Assembly (NCBI RefSeq): GCF_000495855.1
Contig: NZ_AWGF01000002.1
Coordinates: forward strand, 186,001 to 250,000
Length of the DNA stretch: 64,000 nt
Origin: Asticcacaulis sp. YBE204
GTDB lineage: Bacteria > Pseudomonadota > Alphaproteobacteria > Caulobacterales > Caulobacteraceae
Reading direction: 5' to 3'
Shown here in pieces: positions 1 to 8,350 of the stretch. The notes beneath the pieces are model-generated. The model worked only from the letters and a program-made list of their open reading frames with translations. It did not search any database and had not been told where the DNA came from. Numbering within the stretch: the first letter of the stretch is position 1; each line of letters opens with the position of its first letter. The position numbers and the translations under genes are program-made.

Positions 1-2393
1 CGGCCGAGGAACAGGATCAGGTCGCGGTGCGTCTCCAGCCAGCCCTGCGTCTGCGCCGAAGCCCCCGTGAGGGTCAGCGGCACCTTGGCCGAACCCGGCA
101 CGTTCATTTCCGACCGGACAGAACGGACTTCCGAGATCAGGTCGATCAGCCAGTTAATTTCCGTGTCCGCCGCCGCGTCGATGGCCGCCGCGTCGTAGGT
201 CGGCCACGACTGGACGATCAGGGCATTGGCGCGGCCGTCCGTCGCCTGCCACAGTTCCTCGGTCAGGAACGGCATGACCGGGTGCAGCAGGATCAAGCAC
301 TGATCGAGGACCCACGCCGTCGTCGCGCGGATTTCGGCCTTGGCGACCTCGTCATCGCCATTGAGGATCGGCTTCGACAATTCGACGTACCAGTCGCAGA
401 CGACGTTCCACACGAAGCGGTACAGGGCATTGGCCGCGTCGTCGAAGGCGCAGGCTTCCAGCGCTTCGGTGACGGTTTTGACGGTCTTGTGCGTCTCGCC
501 CCGGATCCAGCGCGACAGGGTCAGCTTGACGTTGGCCGGGTCGAAACCGGCGGGCGCGGCGCATTCGTTCATCTGGGCGAAGCGGTGGGCGTTCCACAGC
601 TTGGTGCCAAAATTGCGATAACCTTCAATGCGTTGCTTGGCCAGCTTGATGTCCCGGCCTTGCCCCGACATGGCGGTCAGGGTGAAGCGCAGGGCATCGG
701 CACCGAACTCATCGATCAGGATGAGCGGGTCCATGACATTGCCCTTGGACTTCGACATCTTCTGCCCCTTCTCGTCGCGGACGAGGGCATTGATGACGAC
801 GCGCTGGAACGGGGCCTTGCCGGTGAAATGCAGGCCCATCATCATCATCCGGGCGACCCAGAAGAAGATTATGTCGAAACCGGTAACCAGCGTGTGGGTC
901 GGGTAGAAGCGTTCCAGATCGCGCGTCTGTTCCGGCCAGCCCATGGTCGAGAACGGCCACAGGGCCGACGAGAACCAGGTGTCGAGAACGTCTTCGTCCT
1001 GCGTCAGTTCGACGGCCTTACCGTAATGCGTCGCGGCGGCAGCACTGGCCTCTTCGGCGGACATTTCGACGAAGATTTGGCCGTCCGGACCGAACCACGC
1101 CGGGATGCGATGCCCCCACCACAGTTGACGCGAAACACACCACGGCTCGATATTACGCAGCCATTCGAAATAGGTCTTTTCCCAGTTTTTCGGCTCGAAC
1201 ACCGTGCGGCCATCCTCGACGGCGGCCAGCGCTTCCTTGGCCAGTTCACCGGCATTGACGTACCACTGATCGGTCAGGAACGGCTCGATGACCACGCCCG
1301 AACGGTCGCCGTGCGGGACGATGTGCTTGGTCTTCTCGATGGCTTTAAGCCAGCCTTCGACCTCGGCGCGGGCAACGATGTCCTTGCGCGCCACGAAACG
1401 GTCCTTGCCGCGATAATCCTCCGGCACGGTCTCATCCAGCGTCGCGAACGCCGTCAGGATATTGATGACCGGCAGGTTGTGACGCTTGCCGACCTGAAAG
1501 TCGTTGAAGTCGTGCGCCGGGGTGATCTTGACCGCGCCGGACCCCTTGGTCGGGTCGGCATAGTCGTCGCCGACGATAGGGATGCGACGACCCGTGATCG
1601 GCAGGATAACCTCCTTGCCGATCAGGTCTTTGTAGCGCTCGTCTTCGGGATGAACCGCCACGGCGGTGTCGCCGAGCATGGTCTCCGGCCGCGTCGTTGC
1701 GACGACGATATAGTCGCGCGTCTCGAAGCTGTCGTTGCCCTCTTCGTCCTTGACCGGATACTGGAACGTCACCCCATCCGCCAGCGGATAGGCGAAGTGC
1801 CAATAATGTCCGTCGACCTCCTTCTGTTCGACTTCGAGGTCCGAAATCGCTGTCTGGAAATGCGGGTCCCAGTTGACCAGACGCTTGTCGCGATAGATCA
1901 GGCCTTCCTTGTGCAGGGTGACGAAGACCTTGCGCACGGCGTCCGACAGACCGTCATCCAGCGTGAAGCGCTCGCGCGACCAGTCGCACGACGCGCCCAG
2001 ACGACGCAGTTGCCCGACGATGGTGCCGCCCGATTCGGCCTTCCACTGCCACACCTTCTCGACGAAGGCTTCGCGGCCCATGTCGCGGCGGCTGATATTC
2101 CCTGCGGCCAACTGACGCTCGACGACCATCTGCGTCGCGATGCCCGCGTGATCGGTGCCCGGCAGCCAAAGGGCCGCCTTGCCGCGCATCCGCTCGAAGC
2201 GCGTCAGCACGTCCTGAAGCGTATTGTTCAGCGCATGCCCGATGTGCAGCGAACCCGTTACGTTGGGCGGCGGAATAACGATCGAAAACGGCTCAGCCCC
2301 CTCGTCTTCGCTCGGCTTGAACGCGCCGGCATTTTCCCACATCTCGTACAGACGGGGCTCGGCGGATTTGGGATCGAAGGTCTTGTCTAACAT
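1..2393 (-). CDS. valS: Valine--tRNA ligase (3' end beyond the window)
   Basis: Charges tRNA-Val with valine in the cytoplasm. The minus strand encodes a class I synthetase starting [20 protein letters not shown]. The HIGH-type motif [13 protein letters not shown] lies near residue 40-50 and the KMSKS loop ([13 protein letters not shown]) near residue 545; the editing-domain region ([10 protein letters not shown]) lies between them. The reading frame is open to base 1, so the C-terminal anticodon-binding part and tRNA-binding coiled coil are cut off by the window edge. ATG at 2393 fits the usual N-terminus of bacterial ValRS. It follows popZ on the same strand, an arrangement I recall from Caulobacter. 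Confidence 0.97.
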   Translation of the reverse strand, partial: MLDKTFDPKSAEPRLYEMWENAGAFKPSEDEGAEPFSIVIPPPNVTGSLHIGHALNNTLQDVLTRFERMRGKAALWLPGTDHAGIATQMVVERQLAAGNISRRDMGREAFVEKVWQWKAESGGTIVGQLRRLGASCDWSRERFTLDDGLSDAVRKVFVTLHKEGLIYRDKRLVNWDPHFQTAISDLEVEQKEVDGHYWHFAYPLADGVTFQYPVKDEEGNDSFETRDYIVVATTRPETMLGDTAVAVHPEDERYKDLIGKEVILPITGRRIPIVGDDYADPTKGSGAVKITPAHDFNDFQVGKRHNLPVINILTAFATLDETVPEDYRGKDRFVARKDIVARAEVEGWLKAIEKTKHIVPHGDRSGVVIEPFLTDQWYVNAGELAKEALAAVEDGRTVFEPKNWEKTYFEWLRNIEPWCVSRQLWWGHRIPAWFGPDGQIFVEMSAEEASAAAATHYGKAVELTQDEDVLDTWFSSALWPFSTMGWPEQTRDLERFYPTHTLVTGFDIIFFWVARMMMMGLHFTGKAPFQRVVINALVRDEKGQKMSKSKGNVMDPLILIDEFGADALRFTLTAMSGQGRDIKLAKQRIEGYRNFGTKLWNAHRFAQMNECAAPAGFDPANVKLTLSRWIRGETHKTVKTVTEALEACAFDDAANALYRFVWNVVCDWYVELSKPILNGDDEVAKAEIRATTAWVLDQCLILLHPVMPFLTEELWQATDGRANALIVQSWPTYDAAAIDAAADTEINWLIDLISEVRSVRSEMNVPGSAKVPLTLTGASAQTQGWLETHRDLILFLG

Positions 2394-2424
2394 GATCGCT
2401 TTTGGGGCTATTCAGATACGGAAA

Positions 2425-2453
2425 GAGCGGCGTCTTAGCACAAGACGCCGCTC
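2425..2453 (-). terminator. Perfect 12-bp hairpin between popZ and valS
   Basis: A perfect inverted repeat (stem GAGCGGCGTCTT, 5-base loop) lies in the 92-bp gap between the popZ stop and the valS start. On the minus strand it is followed only by TTTCCG, so it would be a weak intrinsic terminator at best. It could equally stabilise the popZ transcript end or attenuate read-through into valS. Confidence 0.5.
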
Positions 2454-2485
2454 CGGTAACAGGTAAAACCGTTTAATTTCGGTAC

Positions 2486-3022
2486 TTAACGACGCGCCTG
2501 ACGCGCGAGACGTTCGACCTCTTCGCGCACCGCCGTTTCGACGATGGCGGGCAGGTTGTCGTCGAGCCAGTTTTGCAGCATCGGACGCAGGATTTCCGTC
2601 AGCAGGTCCTCGACCGTGCGGCCTTCCTTCGGCAGCAGGCTGCCCGAGGTCAGTTGACCGAAGGCCGAGACGGCGCTGGCCACGGTGCGTTCCGACACCA
2701 GATGCTCGGTCGGGGTATATTCGACCTTCGGTGCAGGCTTGGGGGCCGTTTTCGGGGCGGGTGCCGGGGTCGGGTCAAAGGCGTCGATGTCGCCGATCGA
2801 CACGGCCGGGGCCGGGGCAATATAAGGCGTGGTCAGTTCGAGAACGTCGTCGTCCTCTTCCTCGACTTCGGGTTCCGGCTCGATTTCAGGCTCCGGGGCG
2901 GCCGCTTCCACTTCGGGTTCCGGCTCAGGCTGAGCCTTTTCCGGCGCGTCATCCTCGGAAATGATCCGGCGGATCGAGGCGAGGATCTCTTCCATAGTGG
3001 GTTCGTGGGCGGTCTCGGACAT
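2486..3022 (-). CDS. popZ: Polar organising protein PopZ (DUF2497 family)
   Basis: PopZ self-assembles into a polar matrix that anchors ParB/parS and recruits cell-cycle regulators in Caulobacter. The 178-residue protein has the family's three parts. The conserved N-terminal helix EPTMEEILASIRRIISEDD covers about residues 7-26. A long acidic, proline-rich linker (repeated PEPE/EPEP) covers about residues 30-115. The C-terminal helical oligomerisation region (RTVEDLLTEILRPMLQNWLD onward) covers about residues 138-178. Length is close to the Caulobacter protein. It sits directly upstream of valS with a hairpin in between. Confidence 0.94.
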   Translation of the reverse strand: MSETAHEPTMEEILASIRRIISEDDAPEKAQPEPEPEVEAAAPEPEIEPEPEVEEEDDDVLELTTPYIAPAPAVSIGDIDAFDPTPAPAPKTAPKPAPKVEYTPTEHLVSERTVASAVSAFGQLTSGSLLPKEGRTVEDLLTEILRPMLQNWLDDNLPAIVETAVREEVERLARQARR

Positions 3023-3280
3023 GTGATGAATCGCTCGAAAGGGAAATTAGTGTGCCATAAAGACACGGCTTAGGGGTTTTTGGCAACTGTTAAGCGGTGT
3101 TTTCGCCCTGGAATTTCGCCTGACAGGTTATTTTTCCAACCCGCCGTCTGTATTCGCAACTATCCAAGCACATTTATACTTAACAAGAGATAAATCCGCC
3201 CTGAATCGCAAAGGCGGCAACGGGTTGCCCCGCCACCGCCCTGTTGTTTTCGCTCGAATTTCGGCAAATCAGCGCCCCAC

Positions 3281-4690
3281 TCAGCGGGTCGTGATGATCT
3301 CGCCCGACGAATCGGCGGCGCCATCGAGCACGCGAATCACCGGCTCGAACGGCGTGAAGCCCTTGCGTTTGACCGAGTCGAAGTTTTTCGCGGGGTCATA
3401 GACCTCGACGCCCGGCGTCAGGGTCGTCGCATTGAGGTCACCCATCACCGCCAGAAGCTGCGCGGCCGCGACGTATTCGGCGCGCTGGGCGTCGATCAGC
3501 GCCAGCTGCGCCGACCGCAGTTCCTGCTCGGCATTGAGCACCTCGATATTGGTGCGCAGGCCGACCTGCTGCTCGTACTTCACGCCTTCGGCAGCGACCT
3601 GAGCGGCACGGACCTGCTCCTGATTGGAGCGCGTCGCCGACCGGGCCGCGGTCATATTGGCCCAGGCCGTCGATACGTCCTGCACCACATTGCGGCGCGC
3701 CAGTTCGACACTGATCTTCTGGGCATTATAGCCTTCCGAGGCCTGACGGACGCGCGACGAATTATAACCGGCGCTGAACAGCGGCACGGTGAAGCGCAGG
3801 GTCGCGGTCGCCGCGTCACGGCTGTCGAGGTCGTTGAAATCGCTGGTCGGCGCGCTGGCACCGTAACCGGCCCCCAGAGTCACGCGCGGCCCCAGACCTG
3901 ACTTGGCCTGAGACACGCGCGCCTTGGCGGCGGCCTCGGCCCACTTGGCAGCGTTCAGTTGCGGGTTGTTGTTTTCGGCGCGATCAAGCGCCAGATCGAA
4001 GCTGGTCGGCAGGTTAGGCAGTTCCGGCGTGGCATCGAGCGCGACGGGCGCCTGCCCCACGATGGCGACGTATTGCGCCCGACTGACGTCCAGTTGCGCC
4101 TGTGCCCGCGCCAGAGACGCCGAGGATGCGGCCAGACGGGCTTCGGATTGCGCCACATCGGTACGGGTCAGTTCGCCGACATCGAAACGCGCCTTGGTTT
4201 CGTCCAGCTGACGCTTCAAGACGTTGTAGCTTTCCTGCCCGATGCGCAGGGCTTCCTGATCGCGGCGGACAGCGGTATAGACGCTGATCACGTCGCCCAG
4301 CACCTGGGCTTCGACCGCGCGCAAATCCTCACGACCGGCCAGCACGTCGGCCTCGGCCGCCTTGACGCCCGACGACAGACCGCCCGACGCAAACAGGGTC
4401 TGGTTGGCGCTCAGGTTCAGGCTGGTCGAGGAACGGCCCGATGCACCGGACGGAATATCGCTATAGTCGACGCTGGCCCCGGCATCGAGCGTCGGCCCCA
4501 GACCGGAACGCGCCTGCACATAGGTTTCGTCGGTGCCGCGTTGCTGGGCGCGGGCGCGTTGCAGGGTCGGGTTGCTGGCATAGGCCATGCTGATTGCGTC
4601 GGCCAGAGACTCCGCCGATACCGGCAGCGCCGTCCCCATCAGCGCGGTAAACGACAGACCGGCCAGCAGCAGGCGCGAAAGCTTAAGCAT
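3281..4690 (-). CDS. tolC: TolC-family outer-membrane efflux/secretion channel
   Basis: Forms the outer-membrane duct of type I secretion and multidrug efflux systems. The 469-residue protein begins MLKLSRLLLAGLSFTALMG, a signal peptide ending near SAES. It then shows the two repeated outer-membrane-efflux domains rich in alpha-helical heptads (PTLQRARAQQRG near the start, YEQQVGLRTNIEVLNAEQEL in the second half). An upstream in-frame start at 4750 would put 20 basic residues ahead of the signal peptide, so ATG 4690, behind a GGGAACC sequence, is preferred. It probably belongs to an operon with the PCMT-like gene upstream. The Caulobacter counterpart is RsaF; a substrate cannot be told from sequence. 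Confidence 0.9.
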   Translation of the reverse strand: MLKLSRLLLAGLSFTALMGTALPVSAESLADAISMAYASNPTLQRARAQQRGTDETYVQARSGLGPTLDAGASVDYSDIPSGASGRSSTSLNLSANQTLFASGGLSSGVKAAEADVLAGREDLRAVEAQVLGDVISVYTAVRRDQEALRIGQESYNVLKRQLDETKARFDVGELTRTDVAQSEARLAASSASLARAQAQLDVSRAQYVAIVGQAPVALDATPELPNLPTSFDLALDRAENNNPQLNAAKWAEAAAKARVSQAKSGLGPRVTLGAGYGASAPTSDFNDLDSRDAATATLRFTVPLFSAGYNSSRVRQASEGYNAQKISVELARRNVVQDVSTAWANMTAARSATRSNQEQVRAAQVAAEGVKYEQQVGLRTNIEVLNAEQELRSAQLALIDAQRAEYVAAAQLLAVMGDLNATTLTPGVEVYDPAKNFDSVKRKGFTPFEPVIRVLDGAADSSGEIITTR

Positions 4691-4874
4691 CAAAATGGTT
4701 CCCTTGAAGAAGAAGGACCGCACCCCCGCCCGGCGGCCATGCCATCGCATGACCCGTTTGCGTCGCGCCCCCTCGGAAGACTATCGCCGCACCCTGCCAG
4801 AACGCACGGGGTTTGGCGAGTTACGCTTTTTTCACATTGGAATATTTTGAAACGATTTCGCGCAAACGGTGCCT

Positions 4875-5504
4875 TTAAAACACGAAACTCGACGTTTTAC
4901 CGAAGCCCGGCAGCAGCGACGGGTTCGAATCGAAGCTGTGGGCCTCGGAAACGCCGTGCGACAGACGGGTAAAGACCTTGGCGTGACCGACGGCGTTTTC
5001 GCGCACGACGACGCCCAGACGACCGCCCGGCTTGAGCGCGGCCAGCCACGCTTCGGGCACTTCGGCCACGGCGCCTTCGACGATAATAATGTCGTATTGC
5101 CCCTCGGCAGCGGTCTTGAGGTCCGCCGTGACGAGCTTGATGCCCAGCGATTTGAGATAGGGTTCGACCACGGTCTGTACGCGGGCATCGGCTTCCTGTG
5201 CGGTCACATCAAGACCGGCGTGTTTCAGCACCGCAGCGGCATAGGGGGCGGCGATGGCCAGAACCGACTGACCGGCGACGGGCTTAACGGCATGCAGCAG
5301 CTTGGCGATATCGCGCGCCTTCATCAGGGCCCGGTCGGGCGCGACAGACGCCTCGACCTCACCATAGGCGGCAAAACCCTGCCCCGGCGCGACCAAACGC
5401 TCGCGCTCGATATGGCGCATGGCCTTTTGCAGCGCCGGATCGGTGACGTCATTCACGCGCACCTGAGATTCAACCATGTTCTGACGCGCGGCGAAATAGT
5501 CCAT
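4875..5504 (-). CDS. Protein-L-isoaspartate methyltransferase family protein, degenerate
   Basis: The 209-residue protein starts MDYFAARQNMVESQVRVNDV and aligns by eye with PCMT-family proteins that often precede tolC in alphaproteobacteria. The SAM-binding motif I, normally VLEIGTGSGYQTA, reads VLAIAAPYAAAVL, so the glycine-rich loop is missing. The later motif PGGRLGVVV is kept. An intact pcm lies at 29864-30517 in this window, so isoaspartate repair is probably done there and this protein may have another or no catalytic role. An in-frame start at 5585 would add 27 unconserved residues and was not used. Confidence 0.82.
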   Translation of the reverse strand: MDYFAARQNMVESQVRVNDVTDPALQKAMRHIERERLVAPGQGFAAYGEVEASVAPDRALMKARDIAKLLHAVKPVAGQSVLAIAAPYAAAVLKHAGLDVTAQEADARVQTVVEPYLKSLGIKLVTADLKTAAEGQYDIIIVEGAVAEVPEAWLAALKPGGRLGVVVRENAVGHAKVFTRLSHGVSEAHSFDSNPSLLPGFGKTSSFVF

Positions 5505-5752
5505 TGGGGTCCGGGCCTTGATGCAATTACGGATTAAGATTCTGCGCTTATAGGCGTTTGCGCGCGCCGCTTCAATGCGATGCACAAGGGATTGGCGTCG
5601 AAATCGCCGCCTGTGGCATTTTTTCCTGTAAATAATTCGACGAACGCATTGAAGCGGCCGGAATCATCTGATAGCAGGGCTGTCTCGCGGTTTCAGGATC
5701 GCGCATCGGGATGGATAACCGCACCTGCTTCATCCCCGGTGTTTTCAGGTAA

Positions 5753-5826
5753 GGCCTGATGGCGGAGCGGTTACGCAGCGGATTGCAAATCCGTGTAGCC
5801 CGGTTCGACTCCGGGTCAGGCCTCCA
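5753..5826 (+). tRNA. tRNA-Cys (anticodon GCA), CCA encoded
   Basis: Cloverleaf with acceptor stem GGCCTGA/TCAGGCC, anticodon GCA at 5785-5787 inside the loop TTGCAAA, T-arm CCCGG-TTCGACT-CCGGG, and the U73 discriminator typical of cysteine tRNA, followed by an encoded CCA at 5824-5826. Confidence 0.96.
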
Positions 5827-5879
5827 ACCGCCGCCTCCATATATAAAAGAAACGCTTTCCCATAACGGGAGTCGCAACG

Positions 5880-5894
5880 TTAACGCGGCATTAA
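5880..5894 (+). promoter_or_regulatory. CtrA-type box between two tRNA genes
   Basis: TTAACGCGGCATTAAC contains TTAA, a 7-base spacer and TTAA, matching the full CtrA binding consensus of Caulobacterales. No protein gene follows on the plus strand before the terminator at 5962-5990, so any promoter here would make a short transcript. A chance match is possible. Confidence 0.5.
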
Positions 5895-5961
5895 CCCAAA
5901 TCGGGCGAAGTAGTCCTGTCTTTGCTTTTTTGAAGACACCCACCATCACCAAACTTTCAAG

Positions 5962-5990
5962 GCCCGGGCATCTGTTCGGGCTTTTTCTTT
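5962..5990 (+). terminator. Intrinsic terminator
   Basis: GCCCG stem, 10-base loop, CGGGC followed by TTTTTCTTT on the plus strand. It closes either the tRNA-Cys transcript or a short RNA starting near the CtrA box at 5880. Confidence 0.7.
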
Positions 5991-6011
5991 GCGGAGAAAA
6001 GGATGATGAGA

Positions 6012-6046
6012 AAACAAAAAGCCCCGAACCGAGGTTCAGGGCTTTT
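6012..6046 (-). terminator. Terminator after tRNA-Asn
   Basis: Near-perfect 14-bp hairpin (AAAAGCCCCGAACC against GGTTCAGGGCTTTT, one mismatch). On the minus strand it is followed by a T-rich tract (TTTTTGTTTTC), just downstream of tRNA-Asn. The symmetry means it may also act on the plus strand. Confidence 0.75.
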
Positions 6047-6056
6047 GTGACGGTGC

Positions 6057-6132
6057 TGGCTCCCCGGACAGGACTCGAACCTGTGACAAGTCGATTAACA
6101 GTCGACTGCTCTACCAACTGAGCTACCGGGGA
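6057..6132 (-). tRNA. tRNA-Asn (anticodon GTT), CCA encoded
   Basis: The minus strand reads TCCCCGGTAGCTCAGTTGG at the 5' end. The anticodon GTT (complement of 6097-6099) sits in loop CTGTTAA, the T-arm is ACAGG-TTCGAGT-CCTGT, and the acceptor 3' strand CCGGGGA is followed by discriminator G and encoded CCA. Confidence 0.96.
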
Positions 6133-6259
6133 ATGTTCAGCAGCGAGGACGGGCCTATAGCAAGGGTTCCGCCGGGAGCGCAAGCCTTAAGCTGAAAATT
6201 ATCCACCAATTTGAACTTTTCCCCGCATTCGTGTGGGATATCAGGTACCTTCGCAGAAA

Positions 6260-7051
6260 TCAGAAAACGACCGTTACCTGGGTGCCGCCGCCGACCAGCG
6301 GGCGGTCGATGTACCACAGGCCGTCCTGCATCCCCACCGAAGGTACCGCATGAGGCGCCCGCAGGGTCAGCGGATGAGTCACATATTTCTGCCGCGACCG
6401 GACGCCGATCACCAGTCGCTGCCCGATCACCGAAGCCTCCAGCGGGATCAGGGCGGTATAGACGCCATCCGCGCCCGCCCGCACCTCGACGGCCTTCTGA
6501 CCGTTCAGTTCGATATCGACCATGGCATCGTTCTCGGTCCGGCCCGATATGGCCAGAGCGCCGCCCGCGTCGTAATCGGCCACCGCCAGCAACGGCGCCT
6601 GCGGCCACAAAGGCAGGCCTGGCGCCCCCACCCGCATGAAGACCGCGCGCGGCGGCTCGTCTATATCGCCAGCGGGCGGCACGAACAGCCTACCCTCCGC
6701 CTTCATCAGTCGCCCCTGCTGCTCCATGGCCAGGTCGTAGAGGCTGCCGCCCGGCGATTGCGGCAGGCTGGCCTGAAAACGCCCGTCCCGGCCCGCGGTC
6801 ACGCCATAGGCCTGCCCCGACAGGCTGGTCAGACGTACACGCCCTTCGGCCACGGCGGTGCCGGTGACCAGCAAATCGCCCGCTGCGGTGACGGCCACGG
6901 ACGTGACCTCCGGAGTCTTTTCATAGCCTAGCGCACTGGAATCGTAGGCCGCCTCTTCTTTCTGTTCGGGGGTTTTCTGTCCGCAGCCCGACAGACCGCC
7001 TGCGGCAAGGGTCAGGCTGAGCAGGACAAGGCAGGTTTTGCGGGATATCAT
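6260..7051 (-). CDS. Putative lipoprotein of unknown function
   Basis: The 263-residue protein starts MISRKTCLVLLSLTLAAG with a lipobox LSGC, so it should be lipid-anchored. The rest is beta-rich and looks like two Ig/carboxypeptidase-regulatory-like modules (TSVAVTAAGDLLVTGTA...GRDGRFQASL and LAVADYDAGGALAISGRTE...GADGVYTALIPL), which hints at an extracytoplasmic adhesion or scaffold role. I do not recognise a named family. ATG 7051 is chosen because it places the lipobox at a normal distance; starts further upstream would put a non-hydrophobic stretch before the signal. Confidence 0.75.
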   Translation of the reverse strand: MISRKTCLVLLSLTLAAGGLSGCGQKTPEQKEEAAYDSSALGYEKTPEVTSVAVTAAGDLLVTGTAVAEGRVRLTSLSGQAYGVTAGRDGRFQASLPQSPGGSLYDLAMEQQGRLMKAEGRLFVPPAGDIDEPPRAVFMRVGAPGLPLWPQAPLLAVADYDAGGALAISGRTENDAMVDIELNGQKAVEVRAGADGVYTALIPLEASVIGQRLVIGVRSRQKYVTHPLTLRAPHAVPSVGMQDGLWYIDRPLVGGGTQVTVVF

Positions 7052-7235
7052 TGAGCCGGGCCGATCTGATAAAGCGCTTGTCGGATACGGCCTTCCGGGC
7101 TTAACCTGAAGACCGACCACAAAAAAGCACGCTTTTATTTTCATTAATTATATCGACCCTAAGATCATATCACCTTCAGGATCAAGTCCTATCCGCCGCC
7201 TCTGTTCGCGGCGACCGTAACCGAGGAATACCCGT

Positions 7236-7844
7236 ATGCCCGACGCTTCGCCCGCCCCCCGCCGTCCCGTCCTGTCCGTCTGCATCTATTGCGGATCGTC
7301 CGACGCGGTCGATCAGCGTTATAAGGACGAAGCCTTCGCGCTGGGCAAGATTCTGGGCAGCAACGGCCTGCGTCTGGTCTATGGCGGCGGCGGGGTCGGC
7401 CTGATGGGCGAATCGGCGCGCGGCGCACACGAAGCGGGCGGCAAGGTGCTGGGCATCATGCCGCAGTTCCTGATGTCGCGCGAACGTCTCTATGACGACG
7501 TTGAAACCGTCGTCGTGCAGTCTATGCACGAACGCAAGATGATGATGTTCGAGGAATCCGACGCCTTTGTTGTGCTCCCCGGCGGCGTCGGTACGCTGGA
7601 AGAGGTTATCGAGCTTCTGTCGTGGCGACGGCTGGACCTGCACAAGAAGCCGATCATCTTCCTCAATTCGGGCGGTTTCTGGGAGCCGTTCTTCAAACTG
7701 GTCGAGGCGACCATCGACACGAACTTCACGCCGAAAAGCTTCCTCAACACCTATAAGAGCGTCGATACGGTCGAGGAAATTCTGGGCGCGATCAACGACC
7801 TTTCGACCCATGACGAGGATATCGATACGCGTAAGGTGCTGTAA
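7236..7844 (+). CDS. LOG-family protein (cytokinin riboside 5'-monophosphate phosphoribohydrolase-like, TIGR00730)
   Basis: This Rossmann-fold family hydrolyses nucleoside 5'-monophosphates to free base and ribose phosphate. The 202-residue protein carries the N-terminal SVCIYCGSSD strand, GLRLVYGGGGVGLMG near residue 50, and the signature PGGVGTLEEV near residue 118, which forms the active site with the upstream arginine (MHERK). Length is typical. It is convergent with, and directly abuts, the gene at 7845-8294. Confidence 0.92.
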   Translation: MPDASPAPRRPVLSVCIYCGSSDAVDQRYKDEAFALGKILGSNGLRLVYGGGGVGLMGESARGAHEAGGKVLGIMPQFLMSRERLYDDVETVVVQSMHERKMMMFEESDAFVVLPGGVGTLEEVIELLSWRRLDLHKKPIIFLNSGGFWEPFFKLVEATIDTNFTPKSFLNTYKSVDTVEEILGAINDLSTHDEDIDTRKVL

Positions 7845-8294
7845 TTATTTCGGGCAGGTGACGTAGCTGAAATCGATCCGTTTCGCCTGTCCTTTGATCG
7901 TCCCTTCGATGGCGGCGCTCATTGTGCCGCCTTCACCGCGTTTATAGATGACGCGCTGCGGGAAATCGTGGGCGGCATTTTCGAATACCGCCTCGCCGTC
8001 TTTGTAGGTTTTCAGCGGGAAGGATGCTCCGGCCTGCCCCGACGGATACGCCGTGAACGTAAGCACCCCGTCCCGCTGTCCCAACACCATGAATTCGTAG
8101 TTGAGCACCTTGTCCGCCGAGAAGGTTCGCCCGATGCCAAACAACTGACCACCGTCGGCGGGCGTCCAGTGCTCGGTGATGTTTCGCGCGCCTTTGTCCT
8201 GCACCCAGCAGCCGGTCAGCCATGACAGATCAACCACGGTCTGTGCCTGAGCGCTGCCGCTGAGCAAAAGTCCTGCAACTATAAGATATTTCAT
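7845..8294 (-). CDS. Secreted DUF6265-like protein
   Basis: The 149-residue protein has a signal peptide (MKYLIVAGLLLSGSAQA) and a lipocalin-like beta-sheet domain beginning DLSWLTGCWVQ, continuing with WTPADGGQLFGIGRTF and AHDFPQRVIYKR, the pattern I associate with DUF6265. Function is unknown. Its last base is immediately next to the last base of the convergent LOG gene, leaving no room for a terminator between them. Confidence 0.78.
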   Translation of the reverse strand: MKYLIVAGLLLSGSAQAQTVVDLSWLTGCWVQDKGARNITEHWTPADGGQLFGIGRTFSADKVLNYEFMVLGQRDGVLTFTAYPSGQAGASFPLKTYKDGEAVFENAAHDFPQRVIYKRGEGGTMSAAIEGTIKGQAKRIDFSYVTCPK

Positions 8295-8350
8295 GGCCGC
8301 CTCCGTGAACCGGTCACGTAGGTTAGGTCATTTTCGCGTCACTGACCAGT

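Noticed and set aside
27-2390. A 787-codon open frame on the plus strand across valS
   Set aside because: It is antisense to a clear valyl-tRNA synthetase; the translation has biased Arg/Gly/Val composition with no domain, as expected for a GC-rich shadow frame.
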